DNA from: Bacteroides faecalis
GTDB lineage: Bacteria > Bacteroidota > Bacteroidia > Bacteroidales > Bacteroidaceae
Length of the DNA stretch: 64,000 nt
Assembly (NCBI RefSeq): GCF_003865075.1
Contig: NZ_BHWB01000001.1
Location: 186,001 to 250,000, forward strand
Reading direction: 5' to 3'
How positions within the stretch are numbered: the stretch's first letter is position 1; each line of letters opens with the position of its first letter. Below, piece after piece: positions 45,351-53,460 of the stretch. A program made the position numbers and the translations under genes. Under the pieces are notes generated by a model. The model was given only the letters and a program-made list of their open reading frames with translations. It was not told where the DNA came from and made no database searches.

Positions 45351-45776
45351 TTATTTATATATTAACAACTTTCCTTTTCCTTCTGTAGCATTATAATAAT
45401 GATTCCAATTATTATAAACATTAATTGTTCGATAATCTTGCTTACCCGTCATTATTGTTTCCATTCCATTAAAAACAGACCCAATAGTAGTATAAACATT
45501 ATCACTTGTTTTTGATACTCTATATGATATATAATTTCTTTCTATATATTCTGTTTTTTTCCCTCCTGTTAAAAGTACATCTATCATATCTAAGGCATCA
45601 TACTTTCTCTGTATTAGTGGATCAGTCTTAACTCCTATCATTTTATTTTTATCAATCGGAAATATTCCATATTTCTCATTAATAATGTCAATTTCACCAG
45701 TAACAATCACTATGTTATTTTTTCCCGTTGAATAAGATTGTTCTCTAGACTTGTATTGGATTAATACTATATCCAT
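45351..45776 (-). CDS. Rhs C-terminal (toxin-region) fragment, out of frame with RhsB
   Basis: A 141-aa frame overlapping the end of RhsB by 32 bp in the +1 frame. Shifted by one base, the RhsB sequence SINPIQ would run directly into QYKSREQSYSTGKN, so this is very likely the remainder of the RhsB C-terminal region rather than an independent gene. Recognisable segments are YGIFPIDKNKMIGVKTDP, YDALDMIDVLLTGGKK and YNNWNHYYNATEGKG. I do not recognise a catalytic toxin motif. Either a frameshift mutation disabled the toxin or the overlap is a recoding event; mutation is more probable given the other breaks in the locus. Confidence 0.6.
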   Translation of the reverse strand: MDIVLIQYKSREQSYSTGKNNIVIVTGEIDIINEKYGIFPIDKNKMIGVKTDPLIQRKYDALDMIDVLLTGGKKTEYIERNYISYRVSKTSDNVYTTIGSVFNGMETIMTGKQDYRTINVYNNWNHYYNATEGKGKLLIYK

Positions 45777-47106
45777 GCTTTTGAGCTAAAGAAGCAGATT
45801 CTTCAAAATTATATAATTTCAATAAAATATCTTTCATACTTCCAAACATATTATTATCACCAATATGAGTATAAGTTTGTTCATTATATGTCATCTGTTG
45901 TCCAACTGAATCTCGGTGAAAATATAAATTTCCTGTCGATTCATTCATGTACCAGTCTCGTCCATCTATATCTATGTTTTTTATCGGATTATTATTACAA
46001 TATGCGTATGAATTTACATTGTTGTATTTCTCTGTAGATGGATCCATCACATGCCACCTCCCTATCACCGCATCATAATGTCTCGCCCCATAATCATACC
46101 AGCTCAATCCATTCCTCGTATCCAACTCCTTACCATTATACTTAAAAGGCTGAACACTATTGGTTGATGTAAAAGTACCACCAAAAGGATAATACGCATT
46201 CGTCTCCTCAACATTGCCATCTTTGTCTGCTACAACTCTTACATTACCTTGATGATCCTTCAGATAGAAATGAACCTTCCTATCCGGGAAACTGACATAA
46301 CCCGCATCATTGAGCAACATCTTCAACACCCCGTTCTCATAGATCGCATTACCACAATAATCCGTCGTTAAGGTAGTAGCCCCCGTCTTATGTACCGTAC
46401 GAAGCTTCGTTCCGTCAGCAGCATACTCATACTGCACGCTGTTACCATCCGCAAAGATTACCTGATCAGGCAAATTTAAAAAATTATACCCGATACCACT
46501 AATATTCTTGTTTAAATCTTTAGTCAGGTTACCATTTTTATCATAAGCATACTCCACCGTCTGATTGGAATTGTCTTTGAATTCTGTTCCATTACCATAA
46601 ACCGAACTTGTGGCAACGTCCTTTACCGCCTGCAACTGGTTACCGTTATACGTCAAAGTCAGATTATCAATCAGCCCGTAGCTACTTGCAGCCGTCTGCC
46701 CGTAACGTTTCAGGCCTAAGATATTTCCCATCTTGTCATAAGCGGTAATCTGCTCATTGAATCGATTCGTATTAGAGGCAAGCGTAGCGCCTTCCCCGTA
46801 GAGGGCATCCTTCAATCTGGAAAGCTCGTCATACGTGAAACGATACCCCCTTTGGATCGTTTCCGTTCCTGCCTTCCACAACATACTGCTGATGTTGCCA
46901 TTATAGCAAGGGGTATTCCCCGTTATTGCCTCCTGATAATTCAGCGTTTGACTGAACAGCGTCCCTGTAATACTCTTCGTCCAAGAACGAATGTTATAAG
47001 CATACTCCGTTTTCAGCCTAGCATTCCCGTTTCGCCCGTCCGACTTCAAACGTCCCACTTCATCGTAGGTGTTATCCACCAGAGTCACTGCCGCGGCATT
47101 ATCCAA
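45745..47106 (-). CDS. RhsB, C-terminal part (YD-repeat core and start of variable tip)
   Basis: A 453-aa piece of a Bacteroides Rhs/YD-repeat protein. The beta-cocoon repeats (YDKMGNILGLKRYGQT, YAYDKNGNLTKDLNKNIS) lead to the conserved core end: FYLKDHQGNVRVVADKDG, YYPFGGTF, YNGKELDTRNGLSWYDYGAR and GRWHVMDP. The variable tip starts near NNPIKNIDIDGRDW. The ATG at 47106 is not the true start: the same frame is open upstream to about 47257, where it meets the frame of the N-terminal part across a one-base gap. It therefore belongs to one gene spanning about 45351-48731. The Rhs core identity is strong. Confidence 0.8.
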   Translation of the reverse strand: MDNAAAVTLVDNTYDEVGRLKSDGRNGNARLKTEYAYNIRSWTKSITGTLFSQTLNYQEAITGNTPCYNGNISSMLWKAGTETIQRGYRFTYDELSRLKDALYGEGATLASNTNRFNEQITAYDKMGNILGLKRYGQTAASSYGLIDNLTLTYNGNQLQAVKDVATSSVYGNGTEFKDNSNQTVEYAYDKNGNLTKDLNKNISGIGYNFLNLPDQVIFADGNSVQYEYAADGTKLRTVHKTGATTLTTDYCGNAIYENGVLKMLLNDAGYVSFPDRKVHFYLKDHQGNVRVVADKDGNVEETNAYYPFGGTFTSTNSVQPFKYNGKELDTRNGLSWYDYGARHYDAVIGRWHVMDPSTEKYNNVNSYAYCNNNPIKNIDIDGRDWYMNESTGNLYFHRDSVGQQMTYNEQTYTHIGDNNMFGSMKDILLKLYNFEESASLAQKHGYSINPIQV

Positions 47107-47120
47107 CTGATAGGTGGTCT

Positions 47121-48731
47121 TTAACAGACGTTCCGCCGGGTCATACGTGTGGACATAGACTTCTGTCCGGGTATCCGACCCGACAGTATGTACTTTCCTG
47201 ACTTGCGTAGGATTTCCCGGGAAGTCGTAGGCAGTAAATATCTTATCCTCTCCTCCCGAGAATTGTTTCCCCGCTGCTGGATCATACGTCCCCTCTCATC
47301 GTAATACATCACCGAGTACAGGTATCCCGATACTGTTCCATTACCGGATATCTTAGCCGTCAGTGTGCCTGTGAGCAAGCCTTTGACTCCCACTGTCCTG
47401 AGTTGGTCATACCCTGCTACCTTTTCGTAAGCAGTGGCAGCGCCCGAAGGAATTCCATTCGATCCTATAAAGTTATACCGGTCATAATAATTTACGCTCA
47501 ATATAACAGGGGTGGTCAAGGCGACTTTTGAGGGAAGCGTATATCCTTTCAGCTCATTAGTCTGATTCGTGCCTGTTAACCGGGTAGCTTTCACCACTAC
47601 GTTCTTTAACGGATCATTTGCATGATTCAGCGTATTCTTGCAGGTTCCCGTCAAGACGATCCTTCCAAAAACATCGGGTATGCTGAAGGACCATTCCCCT
47701 TTGGAACGTTGCATTCCGTCCTGTACGAAGATAGGACGGTCGGCAGAATCATACCCTGTATAGACGGGATCGCAACCGGGAAGTTTCTTGTAGATGCAAC
47801 GGTTCCGGCCGTCATATTTGTAGAGGTAAGCATATTTTTGGATGGCTGCCGCAGTCTCGGTCCATGAAGCGGGGGTAGTGGTCGAGGTCAGCAAGTCCGA
47901 AGCTGCCGGAGGCAATACCATCCGTAGATTCCCGTAGTTGTCATAAACGTAATAGGTATCGAGCAGCACCTCCCCGTCCATTACCCGTGAAAGGAGGACC
48001 CGGTCCGTAGCCCGGTCCTTGAATTCCAGACTGATGTGCCCGTCCTCGTTGGTGGTCTGCGTACAGTCGAGAGTACCTGTCGCATAGTCCTGACGGTAGG
48101 TGAGGCTGTCCGCTGAAAGGGAATAGATACGCGCGCTCAATTTAGGATAGAAGGTCAGGTAATGCGCCAGTCCTTGTCGGTTCTGGTTGGTAAGGAAAGA
48201 GGTCTGCACCGGATGTTCCTCCCAGTCCTTTCCTGGACCGAACTGTTGTCTGATCCGGTTCAGAGAGGAGTTCTCGTGGACGGGATAGCTCCAGGGGGCA
48301 GTGTCTTTGCCGTAGTAAGCGGCCGCCCGGGCTATGTCCCCCACCACGTAAGGTTCCATGTATTTGCCGCCGGAGGTATTCGCGCCTACAGGCAGGTAAC
48401 GGAAAGATTCCCGGTTAAGCCCGTCATAGCTTTGCAGGTTTACCAGGTCTTCTCCGTTAGGGGAGAGGCCATGCAGGATGTTCAGGTTAGGATTACCGAA
48501 GCGGTCGTAGTATTGGATTTCACGCCGCATCTGGTTCTCACTCAGTCCGGCAAGTCCGGAAGTCTTTATCCGCGGAGTCACAGTGATGATGTGAGGCTGT
48601 CCGGCACTGGTGTGCATGTACAGGGTGTCCCGGGATTGGGCGGAAGCACCGACGGGATATAGGGACAGGACCAGGAACGAAAGGAGGGTTCCCAATGTCC
48701 GCAGATTTCTGATAGTTCGTATCGCTTTCAT
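47121..48731 (-). CDS. RhsB, N-terminal part (DUF6443-type), frameshifted
   Basis: A 536-aa frame with a signal peptide (LYPVGASAQSRD) and the N-terminal domain typical of Bacteroides RHS proteins (YYDRFGNPNLNILHGLSPNGEDLV), then YD-type repeats (YYVYDNYGNLRMVLPP, YLYKYDGRNRCIYKKLPG). After GRMIQQRGNNSR the protein reads nonsense (EERIRYLLPTTSREIL) to a stop. Adding one G in the GGG at 47255-47257 restores GGEDKIFTAYDFPGNPTQV and joins the C-terminal part. A single-base deletion is therefore visible. The 27-bp tandem repeat lies directly upstream of the ATG at 48731. As it stands the product would be a truncated exported protein. Confidence 0.78.
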   Translation of the reverse strand: MKAIRTIRNLRTLGTLLSFLVLSLYPVGASAQSRDTLYMHTSAGQPHIITVTPRIKTSGLAGLSENQMRREIQYYDRFGNPNLNILHGLSPNGEDLVNLQSYDGLNRESFRYLPVGANTSGGKYMEPYVVGDIARAAAYYGKDTAPWSYPVHENSSLNRIRQQFGPGKDWEEHPVQTSFLTNQNRQGLAHYLTFYPKLSARIYSLSADSLTYRQDYATGTLDCTQTTNEDGHISLEFKDRATDRVLLSRVMDGEVLLDTYYVYDNYGNLRMVLPPAASDLLTSTTTPASWTETAAAIQKYAYLYKYDGRNRCIYKKLPGCDPVYTGYDSADRPIFVQDGMQRSKGEWSFSIPDVFGRIVLTGTCKNTLNHANDPLKNVVVKATRLTGTNQTNELKGYTLPSKVALTTPVILSVNYYDRYNFIGSNGIPSGAATAYEKVAGYDQLRTVGVKGLLTGTLTAKISGNGTVSGYLYSVMYYDERGRMIQQRGNNSREERIRYLLPTTSREILRKSGKYILSGRIPGQKSMSTRMTRRNVC

Positions 48732-48785
48732 AATTATTCGTTATTTATGCTATTGTTGAATTATTCGTTATTTATGCTATTGTTG
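48732..48785 (-). repeat. 27-bp perfect tandem duplication in the RhsB leader
   Basis: A 27-nt unit occurs twice end to end at 48732-48758 and 48759-48785, ending exactly at the RhsB start codon on the minus strand. It duplicates the immediate leader (ATAAATAACGAATAATT), including whatever serves as ribosome-binding region. Confidence 0.75.
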
Positions 48786-48922
48786 ATTCTATTTTTGATT
48801 CTTGTTTTACTCTTGTATTACTCTTGTTCACAAGCTTACTTTATCAGCTATGCCGAAAAGCCGTAGTCGCATTTGGTGAATCCGCCACAGGCATATACGG
48901 CCTTCAGCATACCTGATTCCCG

Positions 48923-51466
48923 TTATTTCTCCCCCAGGTGGTAGAGATACTGTTGCAGCAGTACCTTGTTCGCGGCCGAGTCCAGGTAATAGCTCCTTGT
49001 CAGCCGGTTGAAACCGTCGTACTCATGCCGGGTGGTGATTCCATTGGGATCGGTGACAGCTATCACCCCCTGCAACGGTTCGTATTCGCAGGTGTACACA
49101 TTCGCTTCCGGTAAAGAAGTACGCAAAAGCTGCAGGGCCTGTAGCATGGCCGGGCCAGGCATCATGTCTCCTGCCCAACCGTCTGCCTCACCGGCGTCCA
49201 CTCCCATGGCGGCCAGTACCTCCGATCGTGTGGCATTCTCTATCATAGCAACCGGGAAGCGGCCCCGGTATCCCCAGAGATACGTAATGGGAGTTCCGTC
49301 CTTGCTGTGTACCTCTGCCACATTGTTATATAAGTCGTAAGCCGTATAAACCACCTCATCACGAAATTCTGTTTCCCGGTCCGTCGCGGAAAACACTCTC
49401 TCGGGAAGGCTTGTACCTTCCTTGAAGAGGATACGGTTCTCTTTCCGGCTGCCCCCTTCCGTATGACGGTGCATCGAAAGTATTCCCGGAAATTGCCCGT
49501 CCAGATAATCGTACTCGTCAATAGTGAGACCTTCGTCACTGCGGACAGTGGTTATCTTACGGGGGGCCAGAGAAGTTCCCGACAGATGGGAAAACTTATA
49601 CTCGAATGTCTTATTTTCCTTGTAAGACTCAAACTCATAAGGGGGCTGGTCATGAGGTACCTGCTCACGAGTTTCTATGGTATATTCTTTTGTGAGGAAT
49701 GTATACGACCCGGGATCCAGATAGAAGGTAGTCTGGGCTAGCCCACCGTCTTCCGATGGATAGAACCTGCCGGTATTGAATACATTATCCCAGGAATAAT
49801 CTCCCGGATTATTTTCGCAGACTTCCCGGCTGACAGAGATACGGCGTACCGGGATGTCGATGCTGACCACGCCTCCCGTACTGACATGTTCGTACTCATA
49901 CTCCGTAGTGGATAAGAAAAAGCCATTATCCTTGTAACGGTCCACTCGCTTCAGTTTTCCTGCCGGCCATTGGTCGTCGGACAGGTTGATGTATTCATCC
50001 GCATGCTTTCCCGGGTTGTTGGGAAGGGGGCATACGAGGCCTTTCAATTCACTGTAAGAGTGACTTAACAGGTAATCATTCACTTGTTTCTCTTTTTTGA
50101 CATAGTTCAGCTCTGGATCATATTGGTCCCATTCCACTACGTTGTTGTACTCATGGCAAGGCACATGGTAGATATACTCTGTCACAAGGGCGGAACCGCC
50201 GCCTTCCACACTCTCCCTTACGTTACTGTAGAGAACAGGGCTTCCGTTGTGGAATGTGATCTCACTGACGGGATTGTTATGGATAACCGTCATACTCTGG
50301 AGATTGCCAGGTGAGAAAGGTACAAGAATGCCGGTCTGGTAATCCCGTTCGGTGACGATATGGGGAATGGCACCGCCGCCCCAGATGACTCCCCAGCCGA
50401 TGGAGCCTTCCAGTCCGTAGCTGTATTTTTTGTGCACCGTCTTTTGTTCCTTGGGGTCGTAGATGCGGATATGCTTGACCCGAAGGCCGCCAACCGGACG
50501 GAGGTACATCGCACCTTCTTCCTCCGGACCGGGATATCCCATGGCGAAAGCTGCATTGTTTCCCTCATATTCGAAGTGTGTTTCCAAGCCTTGCGGGTCG
50601 GTGATCTGAATCAGCATTCCCTGATTGGTCCAGCTGGCATCAGCCTCCCGGTTCGCTCCTTTATAATCCAGAAGCAGACGTATTTGCTTTCCGTTATTGC
50701 TGTAAGTCAATATCTTGCGGAAGCCGGGGACTGTATTGACGACATACCGGTTTTCAGGACCGTTGCAGAATCCCCAATGGTCTACCACCTTTGTATCAGT
50801 GGAAGGGACATTCAGGCCGCCGTTATAATTGAACTTATATGTCTTCGTCTCCACGCCGGGTGCCGAGATGCTGACGGAATCCAGTTTGGTCAGGCTGGTA
50901 TGGGAGTTGTAGGTACTGAGGTAGAAACGGATGCTGCGTACCGGATTGCCATGTTCGTCGGTCACTTCGATGGTATCGTATGCATCGTTCCAGTACTCAG
51001 GACCGCCTACCGAGGTATAACTGATTTTCATCGTATTGCCCAGGAAACGGATATCGGTCAGCCGCGGAACTTCAACATCGTTGGGAAGGATGCTGCCCGA
51101 ATTATCAATGTGGAGACTTTCGGAGTAACCACGTCTCAATTCAGCCTTATAGTCGTAATAGTAAGCGTCCGAACCTGAATTATAATCGGGCACTAAGGCA
51201 TAGTTGTATTCTTGAAGCGGAAGATGTTCGGTCAGATGATATCCGTCTTCGGTTGGGTGCTTGTTGATGATTACTTCTCCAAGCCTCATGCAGCCTTTGT
51301 TGGTTCCGGATGACTGGTGGGGAAGGATATCGTATTCGAAGGTAACGGACGGGGTGGTCCGATGTGGCGACCGGATACTGGTACAGTGCCAACGGTTGAT
51401 GGATTGGGTATAGAATACTTTCTCTACCACGCTGTCGAACTCATAATAGTCAGGGCAAACGCTCAA
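48923..51466 (-). CDS. RhsA, YD-repeat protein with N-terminus cut off by IS
   Basis: About 845 aa of a YD-repeat/RHS protein, the upstream partner commonly paired with the DUF6443-type RHS gene in Bacteroides. Repeats include YSYGLEGSIGWG, YEHVSTGGVVS, TYLWGYRGRFPVAMIENA and the ending ITTRHEYDGFNRLTRSYYLD. No signal peptide or start: the first five codons (from TTG at 51466) come from the terminal repeat of the ISAs1-type element and genuine Rhs sequence begins at Asp-Tyr-Tyr-Glu. No remainder of the N-terminus is found to the right of the IS. The gene is therefore truncated and probably silent. It ends 191 bp upstream of the RhsB start. Confidence 0.8.
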   Translation of the reverse strand: MSVCPDYYEFDSVVEKVFYTQSINRWHCTSIRSPHRTTPSVTFEYDILPHQSSGTNKGCMRLGEVIINKHPTEDGYHLTEHLPLQEYNYALVPDYNSGSDAYYYDYKAELRRGYSESLHIDNSGSILPNDVEVPRLTDIRFLGNTMKISYTSVGGPEYWNDAYDTIEVTDEHGNPVRSIRFYLSTYNSHTSLTKLDSVSISAPGVETKTYKFNYNGGLNVPSTDTKVVDHWGFCNGPENRYVVNTVPGFRKILTYSNNGKQIRLLLDYKGANREADASWTNQGMLIQITDPQGLETHFEYEGNNAAFAMGYPGPEEEGAMYLRPVGGLRVKHIRIYDPKEQKTVHKKYSYGLEGSIGWGVIWGGGAIPHIVTERDYQTGILVPFSPGNLQSMTVIHNNPVSEITFHNGSPVLYSNVRESVEGGGSALVTEYIYHVPCHEYNNVVEWDQYDPELNYVKKEKQVNDYLLSHSYSELKGLVCPLPNNPGKHADEYINLSDDQWPAGKLKRVDRYKDNGFFLSTTEYEYEHVSTGGVVSIDIPVRRISVSREVCENNPGDYSWDNVFNTGRFYPSEDGGLAQTTFYLDPGSYTFLTKEYTIETREQVPHDQPPYEFESYKENKTFEYKFSHLSGTSLAPRKITTVRSDEGLTIDEYDYLDGQFPGILSMHRHTEGGSRKENRILFKEGTSLPERVFSATDRETEFRDEVVYTAYDLYNNVAEVHSKDGTPITYLWGYRGRFPVAMIENATRSEVLAAMGVDAGEADGWAGDMMPGPAMLQALQLLRTSLPEANVYTCEYEPLQGVIAVTDPNGITTRHEYDGFNRLTRSYYLDSAANKVLLQQYLYHLGEK

Positions 51467-52733
51467 TAATTTTAACCTCCTATTGTTTTCTCTTCTGCCA
51501 GTGGTATTCTTATAATTTCTAGTACTTCATCCCTGTATTGCTCATTCCATCCGCACAGTTTTCTCTTGGCTGCTATTCCCACTTTCTTTTTACTCTGCTT
51601 CAAAAGTGTTAGCGCCATTTTACACATGAGTGAAAAGTTCACTGCCCCGTTGTCTGTCTTTCTGGTGTAATCTTCCCTAAATGAAACATCCAATTGCCAG
51701 TGCAGTTTATTTTCGACCTGCCAATGCGATCTGATTGATTCGAGTAACAATTTTGGATCTTGCGGTAAAGAGGATATATAGCATCTGGTTTCTGTAGTAG
51801 GCTCTGCATTACCAACTTGCCTGACAGATGTTATTTTGGCAATAGTCTTTATCCCTTTCCAGCCAGGATAAAAATGTTCGGGATAGCATACTGCATCACA
51901 AACACACTTCCTATATTCTTTTCTTCCATGCCCCTCATTTTCTTGAAAATAACTTTGTTTGTATGGCAAATAAATCCGGTCTTCTTCCGAAAGTAAAGAT
52001 AAAATCTTACCTTTAAGTTTTTTCTGATTGTCCTTGACGCATAATATATAATCCCCGCCAGCATTAATTATTGTCTCTGCTATTGCTTTTTGACAACCGG
52101 CAGCATCAATCGTTACAATACATTGCTCAAGGTCAAGGGCTTTGATTATTTCAGGAATAGCTGTTATCTCATTTGACTTTCCATCCACTTTGCGTTGTCC
52201 CAAACACAGGCCATTGCGTACCGCCCAGGCGCTGACCATATAAAGACGATCTTTCATTCCATGTCCGGCGGAATCAGGATTACGGCATACAGCTTTGCCA
52301 TCTATAGCCACTACGCCGGGAACACGACGGCAAATATCGCTTATCCAGAGACGAAAGGCTTCTTCGAACCAATCTATATTCAATAAGGAAAAGAAACGGT
52401 TGAAAGTATCATCGGAAGGAATACCGATTAAAGTCGGAAGACGTTTCTTGAAATAATCTTCATGACTAGTACCGAAGAGATGAATCTCACTCCAGGTCTC
52501 TGCGCCACAGAGAACAGAGACCAAAGAGATAAAAACGATTTCATCAACGCTGTAAAGAAGGTTTTTCTCATTACGGATATCAGGAACATAAGAAGAAAAC
52601 TCGAGTAGACTCAGCATTTATAAAGTTAGAAATTTGAAAGCAAATATAGAAAGAGATACTGACAGAAGAAAGCCTTTTGAATATTTAATAGAAGAAGAAT
52701 GACAAATGTATAAATTATTGAGCGTATGCCCTG
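51453..52733 (-). mobile_element. ISAs1-family insertion sequence (H-repeat type)
   Basis: A 1281-bp element bounded by inverted repeats CAGGGCA(A/T)ACGCTCAATAATTT, the left at 51453 and the right ending at 52733, over 20 bp with one mismatch. It contains one intact transposase gene. The 8-10 bp immediately outside the two ends do not match each other, so no target duplication is visible. The element sits in the Rhs gene and everything upstream of the gene is missing on its other side, pointing to a deletion next to the IS after insertion. Confidence 0.88.
51472..52617 (-). CDS. ISAs1-family transposase
   Basis: A 381-aa DDE transposase. Motifs of the ISAs1/H-repeat group are clear: the first Asp in VVAIDGKAVCR, YMVSAWAVRNGLCLGQRKV, KSNEITAIPEIIKAL, the second Asp in CIVTIDAAGCQKAIA, GGDYILCVKDNQKKL, and the Glu in IRSHWQVENKLHWQLDV. 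The frame is full-length and intact, so it may be functional. The gene is read toward RhsA. Related H-repeats are known beside Rhs genes in Escherichia coli, so the same association occurs here in an unrelated phylum. Confidence 0.93.
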   Translation of the reverse strand: MLSLLEFSSYVPDIRNEKNLLYSVDEIVFISLVSVLCGAETWSEIHLFGTSHEDYFKKRLPTLIGIPSDDTFNRFFSLLNIDWFEEAFRLWISDICRRVPGVVAIDGKAVCRNPDSAGHGMKDRLYMVSAWAVRNGLCLGQRKVDGKSNEITAIPEIIKALDLEQCIVTIDAAGCQKAIAETIINAGGDYILCVKDNQKKLKGKILSLLSEEDRIYLPYKQSYFQENEGHGRKEYRKCVCDAVCYPEHFYPGWKGIKTIAKITSVRQVGNAEPTTETRCYISSLPQDPKLLLESIRSHWQVENKLHWQLDVSFREDYTRKTDNGAVNFSLMCKMALTLLKQSKKKVGIAAKRKLCGWNEQYRDEVLEIIRIPLAEEKTIGG

Positions 52734-53088
52734 ATATAGATTAAATACAAAAACGTTCTACTAGAGAAATTTATTCATTTTCTCTATCAACCTATCACCA
52801 ATCTTCTGAAAGTCTTTATTCATCGACCTTTAAGTGGTGATAGGTTGATTCCTGAACCTATCACCGGATCTATCACCTATCACCCGTAAATTTGTGATAC
52901 CACCTATCTTTTACAATTGAGTTTTTAAGGTCCGAAAAGTATCATTAAGCCAGTTGATGGGGATTAATAGTCTGTATCTCAACTATTAATAGCCTATATT
53001 TGAGGATCGATATCACCAGTACAAATCATATATACGGCAAAAAATACTTATAACACTTCATGGCAGTTGAATAACAGAAATAAGTCTA
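52734..53088. repeat. Non-coding stretch with CTATCACC cluster and ATTAATAG pair
   Basis: No gene is seen. CCTATCACC occurs at 52791, 52857 and 52876, with CTATCACC at 52870 and the inverted GGTGATAGG at 52836, so the stretch can fold into a stem. Further on, ATTAATAG is repeated at 52963 and 52985, 22 bp apart, the same spacing as the units at 22118-22192. The sequence right after the IS (CCCTGATATAGATTAAA) resembles half of the hairpin at 44659. Confidence 0.5.
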
Positions 53089-53189
53089 TGCAAATTAATC
53101 AAGGAGAGTCTCAGCAGAATACAAAAGGAATCAGTAATATTCCAAAGGGAATGTATACTAAAAAAGGAAAAAAGCCAAATAGTGAATAG
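53088..53189 (+). CDS. Possible 33-aa basic peptide
   Basis: An ATG-to-TAG frame of 34 codons with the segments MQINQGESQQNTKG and NIPKGMYTKKGKKPNSE. It is hydrophilic and strongly basic at the end. It has no clear ribosome-binding site, and I recognise no family. It lies between two repeat clusters. It may be a chance frame. Confidence 0.2.
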   Translation: MQINQGESQQNTKGISNIPKGMYTKKGKKPNSE

Positions 53190-53250
53190 AGTAAACCCAG
53201 ATATAATTAAAACAATTACCAGTACAGTCAAAAGCACTTATTAAAATACG

Positions 53251-53390
53251 AGTTTCATATATTCGAAACTAAAGGTTTCAATAACTGAAACTAATGGTTT
53301 CACACCGAGAAACAAAAAGTTTCAAACTTTGAAACCTTTAGTTCCATACGGTTGAAACTATTAGTTTCACCGCATGAAACCGATGATTTG
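53251..53390. repeat. 22-bp-period array of GAAAC-N5-GTTTC palindromes
   Basis: Fifteen-base imperfect palindromes start at 53265, 53287, 53309, 53331, 53354 and 53376, giving steps of 22, 22, 22, 23 and 22 bp. The first four-and-a-half units keep GAAAC and GTTTC ends with a variable middle (for example GAAACTAATGGTTTC); the last is partial. A further palindrome, AGTTTC and GAAACT around 8 bases, precedes them at 53251-53270. The 7-8 bp between units are unrelated to each other. Located 70 bp past the stop of the anti-sigma-like gene. Confidence 0.75.
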
Positions 53391-53460
53391 ACTATATCTC
53401 TGCCATATTTTATACTTAGCTTTTTAGATCTTATCAGTTAGAAACATTTACTTACTATCT

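Noticed and set aside
45745..45776. Programmed +1 frameshift in the Rhs tip
   Set aside because: Possible, but no slippery site or stimulatory fold is evident and the locus has other mutations, so damage is the simpler explanation.
50360..51178. 272-aa plus-strand frame inside RhsA
   Set aside because: An antisense shadow of a high-GC repeat protein; the reverse strand has clear YD repeats.
53251..53390. CRISPR array
   Set aside because: Regular spacing, but units are 15-bp imperfect palindromes with 7-8-bp linkers, and there is no cas gene in the window.
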